DNA of 64,000 nt from Streptomyces xanthophaeus (GCF_000725805.1 NZ_KL647133.1:124001-188000); one strand, 5' to 3'; numbered from the stretch's first letter, positions 18,369-27,046 are shown. Notes: generated from the sequence alone by a model not told the origin. Program-made: numbers and translations.

Positions 18369-18974
18369 TCAAGCCAGTCGTGCCAGGTCGGGCGGGGTGT
18401 CGATGTCGAAGGCCTCCGCTATGTCCCCGCACTCCACCAGGACCAGTTCGTCCTCGTGCCGCGCCAGGTGCACCCGCGCGCCCTTGTCGCCGGTCGCCGT
18501 CGCGGCGATGTCCGCCCAGCGGTCCGCGCCGAACAGCACGGGATGCCCGCGCTCCCCGTCGTAGGCCGCCGCCACCAGGGACGCCGGCGAGCGGTACGCC
18601 TCCCGCACCCGGGCCACGGCGGCCGCGCCGATGCCCGGCTGGTCCACCAGCGAGACCAGAGCCGCGCCCGCGCCTGTACCGGCCAGGGAGGCGAGGCCCA
18701 CCCGCAGGGACGAGCCCATGCCCTGCGCCCAGTCCGGGTTGTCGCTCACCACGCACCCGCTCAGGTCGGCCCGCTCGCGGACCTCCGCCGCCGAGGCCCC
18801 GAGCACCACGTGCACGGGCCCGCAGCCCGCCTCGCGCAGCACGCGCACGGCGTTCTCGACGAGCGGGCGCCCGCGGTAGGGCAGCAGGGCCTTGGGGCGG
18901 CCGCCGAGGCGACGGCCGCCACCGGCGGCCAGCAGGAGGCCCGCGATCACTGGCGGACCGGTGTGGGTGGACAT
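18369..18974 (-). CDS. MobA/MocA-like nucleotidyltransferase
   Basis: A 201-residue NTP-transferase. The N-terminal GLLLAAGGGRRLGGRPKALLPYRG is the LAAGxGxRxGxPK nucleotide-binding motif; LVSLVDQPGIG supplies the metal aspartate and GERGHPVLFG the family's GHP motif. This is the MocA-like branch, which loads CMP or GMP on molybdopterin for xanthine dehydrogenase-type enzymes. In this purine region it could serve a xanthine dehydrogenase encoded elsewhere (inference). Its start lies inside the end of the 58-residue orf upstream. Confidence 0.85.
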   Translation of the reverse strand: MSTHTGPPVIAGLLLAAGGGRRLGGRPKALLPYRGRPLVENAVRVLREAGCGPVHVVLGASAAEVRERADLSGCVVSDNPDWAQGMGSSLRVGLASLAGTGAGAALVSLVDQPGIGAAAVARVREAYRSPASLVAAAYDGERGHPVLFGADRWADIAATATGDKGARVHLARHEDELVLVECGDIAEAFDIDTPPDLARLA

Positions 18975-19123
18975 GTCACCGATTCTCGCTCCTTCCCGGA
19001 CCGCCGTGCACGCCCCGACAGGGTCCGGCGCACGGAGGCCAGCGCGGCCCCGATCCGCAGCGGCTCGCAGATCCGGTTCTCGGAGGCGCTCAGCAGTGCG
19101 CGCTCGTCACGGTCGGTCAACAT
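18947..19123 (-). CDS. Small protein of unknown function, 58 residues
   Basis: Starts MLTDRDERALLSASENRICEP after a strong AAGGAG nine bases upstream, which makes it more credible than most short frames. The sequence is basic in its second half (VRRTLSGRARRSGKER). It overlaps the MobA-like start by 28 bases in another frame and is divergent from the MocR regulator across a 88-base gap packed with GCCAAT repeats. The N-terminus faintly resembles DUF3040-type proteins, but no membrane span is present. Function unknown. Confidence 0.55.
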   Translation of the reverse strand: MLTDRDERALLSASENRICEPLRIGAALASVRRTLSGRARRSGKERESVTCPPTPVRQ

Positions 19124-19137
19124 CGCGGGGACTCCTT

Positions 19138-19198
19138 GCCAATCGGGGGCCAATACGGCGAGTCTGGACCTCGATTGGCCTGGACGTCAGAGCCAATC
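19138..19198. promoter_or_regulatory. Four GCCAAT repeats, probable MocR operator
   Basis: GCCAATC (19138-19144), GCCAATA (19149-19155), the inverted GATTGGC (19173-19179) and GCCAATC (19192-19198). The last two form a 7-bp inverted repeat with 12-base spacing; the first two are direct repeats 11 bases apart. Mixed direct and inverted repeats near the gene are typical of MocR-type regulators. Confidence 0.6.
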
Positions 19199-19211
19199 AG
19201 GGGAGGTTGGC

Positions 19212-20699
19212 ATGGCGAACGGGCGAGTGGTCCAGACGGCGGACAGAACCATCGGCAGCCGTCAGCTCGCGGCCCTGCTGCCCGCCGACGTGCGGGCCCG
19301 CCCCGGCTACCGGGCCCTCGCCGACTCCGTCCGCACCCTGATCCTCGACGGCCGGATCGCCCTGCACGTACGGCTGCCCGCCGAGCGCGAACTCGCCGAG
19401 GCCGTCGGAGCCAGCCGGGCCACCGTGACCGCCGCTTACGACCTGCTGCGCGAGAGCGGCTACGTCCGCAGCAGGCGCGGCGCCGGCACCTGGACCGAAC
19501 TCCCCGACGGCCACGGCCCCGTCGGCGCCCACTCCCTCGTCGGGGCGGGCGGCTACAGCGCCGACGGCGATCCCGGCATCGACCTCGCCATCGCCGCCAT
19601 GGGCGCCCCGGACGGCACCCTGGCCGAAGCCCTCGCCTGGGCCGCCCCCCGGCTCCCCGCGGCCGCCCGTACCCCCGGCTACCACCCCTTCGGCCTGCCC
19701 GACCTGCGCACGGCCGTGGCCGACCGCTTCACCCGGCGCGGCCTGCCCACCCGCCCCGAGCAGATCCTGGTCACGGCCGGGGCCCAGCAGGCCTTCGCGC
19801 TCGTGGTCAGCCTGCTCTGCGGGCCGGGGGACCGGGTGGTCACCGAGAGCCCCACCTACGCCAACGCCCTCGACGCGCTGCGCCACGCACGGCTGCGAAC
19901 CGGCTCCATCGCCGTGTCCGACGCGGGCTGGGACATGGAGATAGCCGAGTCCACGCTGCGCCAGACCGTGCCGAGGCTGGCCTACACGATCCCCGACTTC
20001 CACAACCCCACGGGCGCGCTCATGCCGCAGGAGCAGCGGCTGCGGCTGCTGGCCGCGACACGGCGCACCGGGACCTGGCTGGTGGTCGACGAGACCATCT
20101 CCGACATCGCCCTCGACGTCCCCGCGCCCCCGCCGCTGGCCTCGCTCGCCCCGCGCGGCGGCGCCGACCACGTCGTCACCATCGGCTCCCTCAGCAAGAC
20201 CCACTGGGGCGGACTGCGGGTCGGCTGGATCCGGGCCACCGAGAAGATGATCAACGAGCTGACGGCGGTCCGGGTCGCGGCCGACATGTGCGGCTCGGTC
20301 CTCGACCAGCTCGTCGCGCTCCCGCTGCTCGCGGGCCTCGACCGGCACCTGCCGGTGCGCCTCGCCCAGCTGCGGATCCAGCGCGAGGCCCTGGTGCAGT
20401 CGCTCCAGCGGCACACCCCGGAATGGTCCTGGCAGCTCCCGCCGGGCGGCCTCTCGCTCTGGGTCGACCTCGGCGAACCGGTCAGCTCCGCCCTGTCCGA
20501 GCGGGCCGCGGCGGCCGGGGTCCACATCGGCCGCGGCGCCCGCTTCGGAGTGGACCCGGGCACCTTCGAGCACCGGCTGCGCATCCCGTACACGCTGTCC
20601 GCCCAGCAGCTGGACGAGGGCGTACGCCGCCTCGCGAGCGCCTTCCACGACGGAGTGCCCCTGCCTTCGGCGGTGGACCGGCCGCACTGGGTCGCGTAG
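19212..20699 (+). CDS. MocR-family regulator (GntR HTH fused to aminotransferase-like domain)
   Basis: A 495-residue protein. Residues about 28-95 are a GntR winged helix (YRALADSVRTLILDGRI, LPAERELAEAVGASRATVTAAYDLLRESGYV). Residues about 130-480 are a fold-type I PLP domain with the lysine in IGSLSKTHWGGLRVGWIR, the PDFHNPTG motif and VVDETISD. Both PLP contacts look intact, so it can bind PLP. The ATG follows GGGGAGG. It faces the small 58-residue orf and MobA-like gene; the GCCAAT cluster in between suggests it controls itself and them. The effector is unknown. Confidence 0.9.
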   Translation: MANGRVVQTADRTIGSRQLAALLPADVRARPGYRALADSVRTLILDGRIALHVRLPAERELAEAVGASRATVTAAYDLLRESGYVRSRRGAGTWTELPDGHGPVGAHSLVGAGGYSADGDPGIDLAIAAMGAPDGTLAEALAWAAPRLPAAARTPGYHPFGLPDLRTAVADRFTRRGLPTRPEQILVTAGAQQAFALVVSLLCGPGDRVVTESPTYANALDALRHARLRTGSIAVSDAGWDMEIAESTLRQTVPRLAYTIPDFHNPTGALMPQEQRLRLLAATRRTGTWLVVDETISDIALDVPAPPPLASLAPRGGADHVVTIGSLSKTHWGGLRVGWIRATEKMINELTAVRVAADMCGSVLDQLVALPLLAGLDRHLPVRLAQLRIQREALVQSLQRHTPEWSWQLPPGGLSLWVDLGEPVSSALSERAAAAGVHIGRGARFGVDPGTFEHRLRIPYTLSAQQLDEGVRRLASAFHDGVPLPSAVDRPHWVA

Positions 20700-20738
20700 C
20701 CGGCCGCGGGCGGCGCCCCCGGGCGCCCCGTCGCGGAC

Positions 20739-21368
20739 TCAGGGCGTACGGATCAGGCGGCGGCTGCCGGCCGCCGCGACCGCCGAGGTGCGCGAGTCGA
20801 CGCCGAGCTTGGCGTAGATGTGGACCAGGTGGGACTTGACCGTGGCCTGGCTGAGGAAGAGCCTCTTGGAGATCTGCTGGTTCGACAGACCGTCGGCGAC
20901 CAGCTGGAGCACCTCCAGCTCCCGCTTCGTCAGCGCCTCCGCAGGGGTCCGCATCCGGTCCATCAGCCGCAGCGCCACCGCCGGGGCCAGCGCCGACTGA
21001 CCCGCCGCCGCGGTGCGCACCGCGGCGGCCAGCTCCTCCGGCGGGGCGTCCTTCAACAGGTACCCCGAGGCACCCGCCTCGACCGCCGCCAGGATGTCCG
21101 CGTCCGTGTCGTACGTGGTCAGGACCAGCACCCGGGGAGCGCCCGGGCGGGCCGTGATCAGCGCCGTCGCCTCGGAGCCGTGCATGCCCGGGCCGAACTG
21201 GAGATCCATCAGGACCACGTCCACCGGCTCGGCGGCCGCCAGCTCCACGGCCCGTTCGGCGGTCGCGGCCTCCGCGGCCACCGTGAAGTCCGGTTCGGTG
21301 TCCAGCACCGCGCGCAGCCCGGCCCGGACGACCGGGTGGTCGTCGGCCAGCAGCAGCCGGATCGTCAT
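20739..21368 (-). CDS. NarL/FixJ-type response regulator
   Basis: 209 residues. Receiver domain residues 1-120 with acidic pair D9-D10 (ADDHPVVRAGL), phospho-acceptor Asp55 (VVLMDLQFG), threonine in VLTTYD and lysine in LLKDAPPEEL; then a LuxR-type HTH LTKRELEVLQLVADGLSNQQISKRLFLSQATVKSHLVHIYAKLG. Overlaps the kinase stop by ATGA. The nearest likely target is the divergent ABC exporter at 22.7 kb. Confidence 0.93.
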   Translation of the reverse strand: MTIRLLLADDHPVVRAGLRAVLDTEPDFTVAAEAATAERAVELAAAEPVDVVLMDLQFGPGMHGSEATALITARPGAPRVLVLTTYDTDADILAAVEAGASGYLLKDAPPEELAAAVRTAAAGQSALAPAVALRLMDRMRTPAEALTKRELEVLQLVADGLSNQQISKRLFLSQATVKSHLVHIYAKLGVDSRTSAVAAAGSRRLIRTP

Positions 21369-22603
21369 CGGGGAGCCTCCACGGGGTCCGGGCCCGGTCC
21401 GGGGAGCGGCGCGGCATCCGCGTCCGCCGGGAGCGGCAGGGTGACGGCCACGGCGGTGCCCTGGCCGGGGTCGGACTCGACGGTGAACAGCCCGCCCAGC
21501 GTCTCGGCGCGCGAACGCATCGCGGGCAGCCCGAAGCCGCCCCCGCCCGAGGGGGCGCTGGAGGGGTCGAAGCCCCGCCCGTCGTCCACCACGTCCAGCG
21601 TGACCGAGGAGTCCATGAACGTCAGGGTGATCTCGGCGCGCCCGGCCCGCGCGTGCCGCACGACATTGGCCAGCGCCGACTGGGCGATCCGCAGCAGGGC
21701 CACCTCGTACGGGGTGGGCAGCACCCGCGGGGTGCCGCTCAGCGAGAACCGGACCCGCGGCCCGGGCACCCCCGTGCACAGCCGCTCCAGCGCGGCGGCC
21801 AGCGAGCCGTGCTCCAGGTCCGGCGGAGCGAGGGCCCGGACGAAACGGCGCGCCTCGGCCAGGTTGTCCTGGGCGGCCTGCCGGGCCCGGCCGATGTGCT
21901 CGGCCGCGGGGGCCCCGGCGGGCAGCGTCCGCTCGGCGGCCCGCAGCAGCAGCTGGATGGACGACAGGCCCTGGGCCAGGGTGTCGTGGATCTCCCGGGC
22001 GAGGCGTTCGCGCTCGGCCAGGATGCCCGCGCCCCGCTCGGCCGCCGCCAGTTCCGCCCGGGTGGCGATGAGCTCCTCGATCAGCTGGCGGCGGCGTTCG
22101 CTCTCCCGGTACAGCGCCTGGTAGCCCAGCACGGTCGCCACCGCCACGGCCCCGCCGAGCAGCGGGCCCAGGAAGGCCCCCGGGGTCGGCGGACCGCTGT
22201 GCAGGAGGAACCCGCCGATCGCCGCGCAGGCGGTCACCGCGACGGCCGCGACCCCCCAGCGCAGCCGCAGCAGGTGCAGCTCCAGGAAGTACAGCGGGAA
22301 GGCGATCCACAGCCCGTCGGGGGACAGGACGAGCAGCCCCGCCCAGGCCGCCCCGAGAGCGGCCAGCCAGACCGCCCCGGCGCGCGGCGAACCGTGCACG
22401 GCGGGGGTCCGTACGCCGATGACGTACACGGCGGCCATCACCGCGCACACCGCGACCACCCCTTCGCAGCGGGGGGCGGAAGCGGTGACGGCCCGCCCGG
22501 CGGCGAGGGCGAGCAGGCCGAAGAGCAGTGCGTGCAGACACAGGCGCAGCACCTTCGACACGGGGGTGAGGGCGCGCGCGGAGCGGGGATCGGGGGAAGC
22601 CAT
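21365..22603 (-). CDS. HisKA_3 sensor histidine kinase
   Basis: 412 residues. Five or six membrane helices in residues 15-165 without a large extracellular domain, so it likely senses signals in or at the membrane. The HisKA_3 dimerisation box contains His206 (REIHDTLAQGLSSIQLLL) and the ATPase domain has VVDDGRGFD and GFGLPAMRSRAETLGG. It is the partner of the response regulator at 20.7 kb, with overlapping stop/start. The start at 22603 was chosen just before the first helix. Confidence 0.92.
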   Translation of the reverse strand: MASPDPRSARALTPVSKVLRLCLHALLFGLLALAAGRAVTASAPRCEGVVAVCAVMAAVYVIGVRTPAVHGSPRAGAVWLAALGAAWAGLLVLSPDGLWIAFPLYFLELHLLRLRWGVAAVAVTACAAIGGFLLHSGPPTPGAFLGPLLGGAVAVATVLGYQALYRESERRRQLIEELIATRAELAAAERGAGILAERERLAREIHDTLAQGLSSIQLLLRAAERTLPAGAPAAEHIGRARQAAQDNLAEARRFVRALAPPDLEHGSLAAALERLCTGVPGPRVRFSLSGTPRVLPTPYEVALLRIAQSALANVVRHARAGRAEITLTFMDSSVTLDVVDDGRGFDPSSAPSGGGGFGLPAMRSRAETLGGLFTVESDPGQGTAVAVTLPLPADADAAPLPGPGPDPVEAPR

Positions 22604-22737
22604 GGCCCGACCAGCGTAAGTGGGGGCCGGCCGGCCCCGGTCAACCAAAAGTTTGATGTCCGGATGCTCCCTTCGATACGAGGATCGCTACCGTGGCGCG
22701 ATGCCTTGTGCCCGCACGGAGGACCAGGGTGGGGAAC

Positions 22738-23832
22738 ATGTTCGTCGCATGGAGAGATCTACGGTTCGCGAAGGGCCGGTTCGCCCTCATGGGCTCCGTC
22801 GTCCTGCTGATCACGCTGCTGGTCGGCCTGCTGTCCGGGCTCACGTCCGGGCTGGCCAGGGAGAACATCTCGGCCGTCACGGGGCTGCCCGCCTCGCACC
22901 TGGCCTTCGCCGCGCCCGGCGGCGACCAGAAGGTCTCCTTCACCAACTCCCAGGTGCCCGAGAGCGCCTGGCAGGCCTGGCGGGCGCAGCGCGGGGTGCG
23001 CAGCGCCGAGCCGGTGGGCATCCGCACCACCAACGCCGTCTCGGGCGAGCGCACCGCCGCCGTGTCCGTCTTCGGCGTGGAGCCCGGGGACGGCCCCGGC
23101 AAGCCCGGGCCGCGCGGCAGCGGCCTGGGCCAGGGCCGGGTGGTGCTCACCGAGAAGGCGGCCGAGGAGCTCGGCGGCCTCTCCGCGGGAGCCAAGGTCA
23201 AGATCGGCTCGCTGGAACTGTCCGTGGCCGCGGTCTCCGGCACCGCCTCCTACAGCCACACCCCGGTCGTCTGGATGGACCTCCTCGACTGGCAGCGCAT
23301 CGGCAACCCCGGCACCTCCCTGGAGACCCTGGCCACCGTCATCGCCCTGTCCGGCGACGGCATGGACCTGGCCGCCGGGGACGGGGCCGCCGGCACGAAG
23401 GCGCAGACCGTGGACGAGGCCCTGGGCGCCATAGGCTCCTACCAGGCCGAGAACGGCTCGCTCCAGCTGATGCGCGGCTTTCTCTTCGCCATCTCGGCCC
23501 TGGTCATAGGGGCCTTCTTCACGGTGTGGACCATCCAGCGCAGCGGGGACATCGCCGTCCTGAAGGCACTGGGTGCCTCCACCCCGTACCTCCTGCGGGA
23601 CGCCCTCGGCCAGGCCGTGGTCATGCTCGCCGTCGGCACCGGACTCGGCACGGCCCTCGCCGTCGCCTCCGGCGCGCTGATCAGCGGCGGGGACGTGCCC
23701 TTCGTGCTCGACGCCGCCACCGTGCTGGTCCCCGCCGGGGTCATGATCCTGCTCGGCGCGCTGGGCGCCGCCCTCTCCGTCCGGCGGATCACCGCCGTCG
23801 ACCCGCTGACCGCCCTCGGGAGCGCCCGATGA
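22738..23832 (+). CDS. ABC transporter permease (FtsX/MacB-type)
   Basis: 364 residues: one N-terminal membrane helix (FALMGSVVLLITLLVGLLSGL), a ~200-residue extracytoplasmic domain, and three C-terminal helices with the FtsX core ISALVIGAFFTVWTIQRSGDIAVLKALGAS. The layout matches DevC/MacB-type exporters or lipoprotein-handling permeases rather than nutrient importers. The start chosen puts the first helix about 13 residues in; an earlier in-frame ATG adds 15 residues. Coupled by ATGA to its ATPase and divergent from the two-component genes, so probably under their control. Confidence 0.88.
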   Translation: MFVAWRDLRFAKGRFALMGSVVLLITLLVGLLSGLTSGLARENISAVTGLPASHLAFAAPGGDQKVSFTNSQVPESAWQAWRAQRGVRSAEPVGIRTTNAVSGERTAAVSVFGVEPGDGPGKPGPRGSGLGQGRVVLTEKAAEELGGLSAGAKVKIGSLELSVAAVSGTASYSHTPVVWMDLLDWQRIGNPGTSLETLATVIALSGDGMDLAAGDGAAGTKAQTVDEALGAIGSYQAENGSLQLMRGFLFAISALVIGAFFTVWTIQRSGDIAVLKALGASTPYLLRDALGQAVVMLAVGTGLGTALAVASGALISGGDVPFVLDAATVLVPAGVMILLGALGAALSVRRITAVDPLTALGSAR

Positions 23833-24545
23833 CCCTGATCGTCCATGACGTCACGCTCACCTACCCGGACGGCGACGGGCGCCTCACCGCCCTCGACGAG
23901 GTCTGCCTGGAGGTCCCCGCGGGCACCCTCACGGCGGTGATCGGGCCCTCCGGATCGGGCAAGTCCAGCCTGCTCGCCGTCGCCGCCACCCTGGTCACCC
24001 CCGACTCCGGCCGGGTCGTGGTCGCGGGCCAGGACACGGCCCGGCTCGGTGCGGCGCAGAAGTCGGCCCTGCGCCGGGAGAAGATCGGCATCGTCTTCCA
24101 GCAGCCCAACCTGCTGGCCTCGCTCACCGCCGCCGAACAGCTCCAGGTCATGGCGCACCTCTCCGGCCGCCCCTCCCGGCAGCTGCGCCGCCGGGCCCTG
24201 GAGCTGCTGGACGCGGTGGGTCTGGCCGACAAGGCGGACCGGCGGCCCCACCAGCTCTCCGGCGGCCAGCGCCAGCGGATCAACATCGCCCGCGCCCTGA
24301 TGAACGAGCCCGCCGTGCTGCTGGTCGACGAGCCGACGAGCGCGCTGGACCACGAGCGCGGCGCCGCCGTGCTGGACCTGCTGGTCACCCTGACCCGGGA
24401 ACGCTCCACCGCCACGGTGCTGGTCACCCACGACCACACCCACCTGGAACGGATGGACCGCACCGCGACGATGGCCGACGGCCGCCTGACCCACGCGGCG
24501 GACCCGGCCCGGGTCCCCGGCCCGGCCCGGGTCCCGGCGCCGTAG
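23829..24545 (+). CDS. ABC transporter ATP-binding protein (MacB/LolD-type)
   Basis: 238 residues with Walker [11 protein letters not shown]-loop FQQPNLLASLTA, signature LSGGQRQRINIARAL, Walker [13 protein letters not shown] and the H-loop THDHTHLE. The MacB/LolD branch is the usual partner of FtsX-type permeases. Overlaps the permease stop by 4 bases. Confidence 0.93.
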   Translation: MTLIVHDVTLTYPDGDGRLTALDEVCLEVPAGTLTAVIGPSGSGKSSLLAVAATLVTPDSGRVVVAGQDTARLGAAQKSALRREKIGIVFQQPNLLASLTAAEQLQVMAHLSGRPSRQLRRRALELLDAVGLADKADRRPHQLSGGQRQRINIARALMNEPAVLLVDEPTSALDHERGAAVLDLLVTLTRERSTATVLVTHDHTHLERMDRTATMADGRLTHAADPARVPGPARVPAP

Positions 24546-24556
24546 CAGCGCGGGCC

Positions 24557-25831
24557 TCAGCGTCCGATCGGGGTGCGGCTGAGGAGTTCGAGCCGCTGCC
24601 GTGCCAGTTCCAGGTGGCGGGGGTCGAGCGAGGGCAGGGCGCGCAGCAGGCTGATGAGTTCCGGACCGGCTTCCACGGCCGCCGCCTGGTCCTTGAGCTG
24701 GGTCCAGCAGTAGAGGGCGCCCGCGGCGGCGCCCTTCACCTCGGGGGCGTCCGGGGGCTGGTGGGCCAGCCGTGCGCGCCCGGCGCTGGTCCACAGCTGG
24801 GTCGCGAGCCGGAAGTTGCCCGCCATCCGCGCCAGGTCGGCCCGGATCTCCGCCCACTGGGTGGCCTCCGCCGAGGTGTACCCGTACGCCTGCAGGACGT
24901 GCTGCTCCCAGGCCTGGGCGAGGGTGGCCGCCTCCAGGTGCCGTCCGGCGGTGGCCAGGGCGTGGATGTGCGGCCGCGGGTCCTGCCCGGGCGCCTGACC
25001 GGGGGAGGCGCCGGGTGCGTGGCCGGGCGCGTGGCCGGGGCGCGGCGGCGGTACGGGCCCCTGCGCGGCCTGTGGGACCGCGGCGGGCGGTACGGGCCCG
25101 GACGCGCCCGCAGGCTCCCGTACGGGCTCCCGTACGGCTTCCCGGCCCCCTGCCGCCTCCAGCTCGCGGGTGGTGGGCAGGACCAGTGCGCCGGGCGGGA
25201 GGGCGGCGGAGCCCACCGCGAAGGCGTGCAGCTGGAGGTTGGCGGGCCGCCCGGGGCTGCTGCGGAGCTGGTTGATCCACTCCCGGGTGTAGCCGCTGAC
25301 CCCCTCGCCGGCGCCCGCGAAGCCTGGCGGCGCGACCACCCCGTAGACCTCGGCGGAGGGCGAGGCGGGCAGGCTGCCGTACTCCTGGAGCAGCGGCCAG
25401 GCGGCCTTGTCCGCGGCGAGGTCGAGGAGCACCGTGGTCAGCCCGGCGGGACGGCCGCGCAGCTCGGCGCCCAGCCACTCCCAGGGCAGCCCCGTGTAGC
25501 GGACGCTGGCCGGAGTGGTCCCGGCGAGGCACAGGTGCAGGCGGCGGCTGCGGCGGTCGACGCTGAGCCGGCCCGAGAGGTAGACCAGCAGCGGGCCGGG
25601 CGTGGCCGCGGCGGTGCGCAGCCGCATCAGCACGGTGTTGGGGTCGCGGGCCCCGTCGAGGTACGTGGTGTCGCTGGGGACCTCGCTGCCCAGCAGCATC
25701 GCGACGGGCACCACGCCCAGCGCGGCCAGGTTGGCGCTCGGCGCGACCTGCACGGTGCGCCGTCGCACGGCGGCGTCCCCGGCTATGAGGAGGACGTGCC
25801 CCCGCTGCTGCTCCACCGCGATGTTCTGCAT
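24557..25831 (-). CDS. Unknown protein with caspase-like domain lacking catalytic residues
   Basis: 424 residues. I do not recognise a named family. Residues about 50-160 look like a caspase/CHAT-type fold: an N-terminal DTTYLDGARDPNTVLMRLRTAA block, then LLVYLSGRLSVDRRSRRLHLCLAG where active caspase-like proteins have YxSGHG, then YTGLPWEWL and TTVLLDLAADKA where they have LLDxC. Both His and Cys are replaced. A proline/glycine-rich linker (about 235-290) leads to an alpha-helical C-terminal region resembling tetratricopeptide repeats. No signal peptide. It converges on nothing and lies directly downstream of allR on the same strand, separated by a terminator. Confidence 0.7.
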   Translation of the reverse strand: MQNIAVEQQRGHVLLIAGDAAVRRRTVQVAPSANLAALGVVPVAMLLGSEVPSDTTYLDGARDPNTVLMRLRTAAATPGPLLVYLSGRLSVDRRSRRLHLCLAGTTPASVRYTGLPWEWLGAELRGRPAGLTTVLLDLAADKAAWPLLQEYGSLPASPSAEVYGVVAPPGFAGAGEGVSGYTREWINQLRSSPGRPANLQLHAFAVGSAALPPGALVLPTTRELEAAGGREAVREPVREPAGASGPVPPAAVPQAAQGPVPPPRPGHAPGHAPGASPGQAPGQDPRPHIHALATAGRHLEAATLAQAWEQHVLQAYGYTSAEATQWAEIRADLARMAGNFRLATQLWTSAGRARLAHQPPDAPEVKGAAAGALYCWTQLKDQAAAVEAGPELISLLRALPSLDPRHLELARQRLELLSRTPIGR

Positions 25832-25852
25832 GAGCAGACCGTACTCACTTCG

Positions 25853-25898
25853 CGAAGGCCCCGTCGCCCGTCGTTGCCGAGGGGCGGCGGGGCCTTCG
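25853..25898 (-). terminator. Terminator of allR
   Basis: CGAAGGCCCCG / CGGGGCCTTCG, a perfect 11-bp stem with further GC pairing inside the 24-base loop, 35-80 bases past the allR stop. Confidence 0.7.
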
Positions 25899-25932
25899 GG
25901 TGCTGCTGCGCCTGCCAGGCGGGTGGTGTCGG

Positions 25933-26736
25933 TCAGGCCGGGTTCTGGTTGGACAGGGCCACCGACAGCTCGGCCGCGACGCCCTGCAGGATCGGCACGA
26001 AGGACTCCGCCACCTGCTCGGTGACCCGGCCCGCCGGGCCGGAGATGGAGATGGCCGCGGCGGTCGGCGAGTTCGGCACCGAGACCGCCAGGCAGCGGAC
26101 TCCTATTTCCTGCTCGTTGTCGTCGACGGCGTAGCCGGTCTTGCGGACCTGCTCCAGGGCATCCAGGAAGCCCTCGGGCGTGGTGATGGTCTTCTCGGTC
26201 GCCGCGGGCATCCCCGTGCGGGCCAGCAGGGCCCGTACCTCGTCGGCAGGGGTGTAGGCGAGGAGGGCCTTGCCCACGCCGGTGGAGTGCGGGAGCACCC
26301 GGCGGCCGACCTCGGTGAACATGCGCATGGAATGCTTGGACGGCACCTGTGCGACGTAGACGATCTCGTCCCCGTCGAGCAGGGCCATGTTCGCCGTCTC
26401 GCCGGTCTCCTCGACCAGGCGGGCGAGGTAGGGCCGGGCCCAGGTGCCCAGGAGGCGCGACGCGGACTCGCCGAGGCGGATCAGGCGCGGTCCGAGGGAG
26501 TACCGTCGGTTGGGCTGCTGGCGGACGTAGCCGCATGCCACGAGGGTGCGCATGAGGCGGTGGATGGTCGGCAGCGGCAGACCGCTGGCGGCGGAGAGCT
26601 CACTGAGGCCGACCTCGCCCCCGGCATCGGCCATGCGTTCGAGCAGATCGAAGGCGCGCTCGAGGGACTGAACGCCACCGCTGGCGGCGGTGGGCTTGGC
26701 GGAAGCGTCGGTGGTGCTGGCGCTGGACGTCGGCAC
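25933..26736 (-). CDS. allR: IclR-family repressor of allantoin/glyoxylate genes
   Basis: 267 residues. Winged HTH at about 22-85 (SLERAFDLLERMA, VGLSELSAASGLPLPTIHRLMRTLVACGYV) and an IclR effector domain (GETANMALLDGDEIVYVAQV, HSTGVGKALLAY, GYAVDDNEQEIGVRCLAVSV). The GTG start follows AAAGGA. Divergent from allantoinase; in Streptomyces an IclR protein in this position is the known allantoin-pathway repressor AllR. The TTCC-N7-GGAA palindromes at allB, aceB, hyi and katA resemble IclR-type sites and are its probable targets. Ligand likely allantoate or glyoxylate (inference). Confidence 0.9.
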   Translation of the reverse strand: MPTSSASTTDASAKPTAASGGVQSLERAFDLLERMADAGGEVGLSELSAASGLPLPTIHRLMRTLVACGYVRQQPNRRYSLGPRLIRLGESASRLLGTWARPYLARLVEETGETANMALLDGDEIVYVAQVPSKHSMRMFTEVGRRVLPHSTGVGKALLAYTPADEVRALLARTGMPAATEKTITTPEGFLDALEQVRKTGYAVDDNEQEIGVRCLAVSVPNSPTAAAISISGPAGRVTEQVAESFVPILQGVAAELSVALSNQNPA

Positions 26737-26901
26737 GGCGCGGTCCTTTCGGTGCTGGCAGGCAAGGAAGCAGCCTACCGGTCGGTCGGCGCCGGCCCTA
26801 GAGCCGGGGCGATTGCCGTCCCCGCCGGTCAGAGGCGGTTTGTCCGGGTGGCGGACGTCCTCGGGAAGTTACCCGCCCCACCCCAGGTGGTGGTAGCTAC
26901 A

Positions 26902-26937
26902 TTCTGTATAGCGAAATCTTAATTCCATCCTGTGGAA
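26902..26937. promoter_or_regulatory. AllR-type boxes between allR and allB
   Basis: TTCCATCCTGTGGAA (26923-26937) fits TTCC-N7-GGAA exactly. A degenerate copy TTCTGTATAGCGAAA lies at 26902-26916, 21 bases away, the same spacing as the two boxes at hyi. Confidence 0.6.
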
Positions 26938-27014
26938 ACATCCAATTGCGGTGCGGGTGTGTCAGCGGTCCGTCCGGGCGCTCTTGACTGCTCCCGCATC
27001 GGCGTGAAGACTCC

Positions 27015-27046
27015 GTCAACAGAACGTTGAATTTCGCTCTGTGGAA
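27015..27046 (+). promoter_or_regulatory. TCAACA box and third AllR-type box before allB
   Basis: GTCAACAGAACGTTGAA (27015-27031) is followed at once by TTTCGCTCTGTGGAA (27032-27046), the same order as at aceB. TTGAAT at 27027 could be a -35 but no well-spaced -10 follows; TTGACT at 26984 with AAGACT at 27007 is another possible promoter. The full allR-allB gap is 328 bases and holds no gene. Confidence 0.5.

Noticed and set aside
22623..22638. GGGGCCGGCCGGCCCC palindrome in the gap between the kinase and the exporter
   Set aside because: Simple GC self-complementarity expected at this base composition; not repeated elsewhere.
24557..25831. Extending the caspase-like gene upstream to about 26536
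   Set aside because: The extra 235 codons are antisense-frame shadow of allR and rich in Arg/Pro; the ATG at 25831 gives a normal start.
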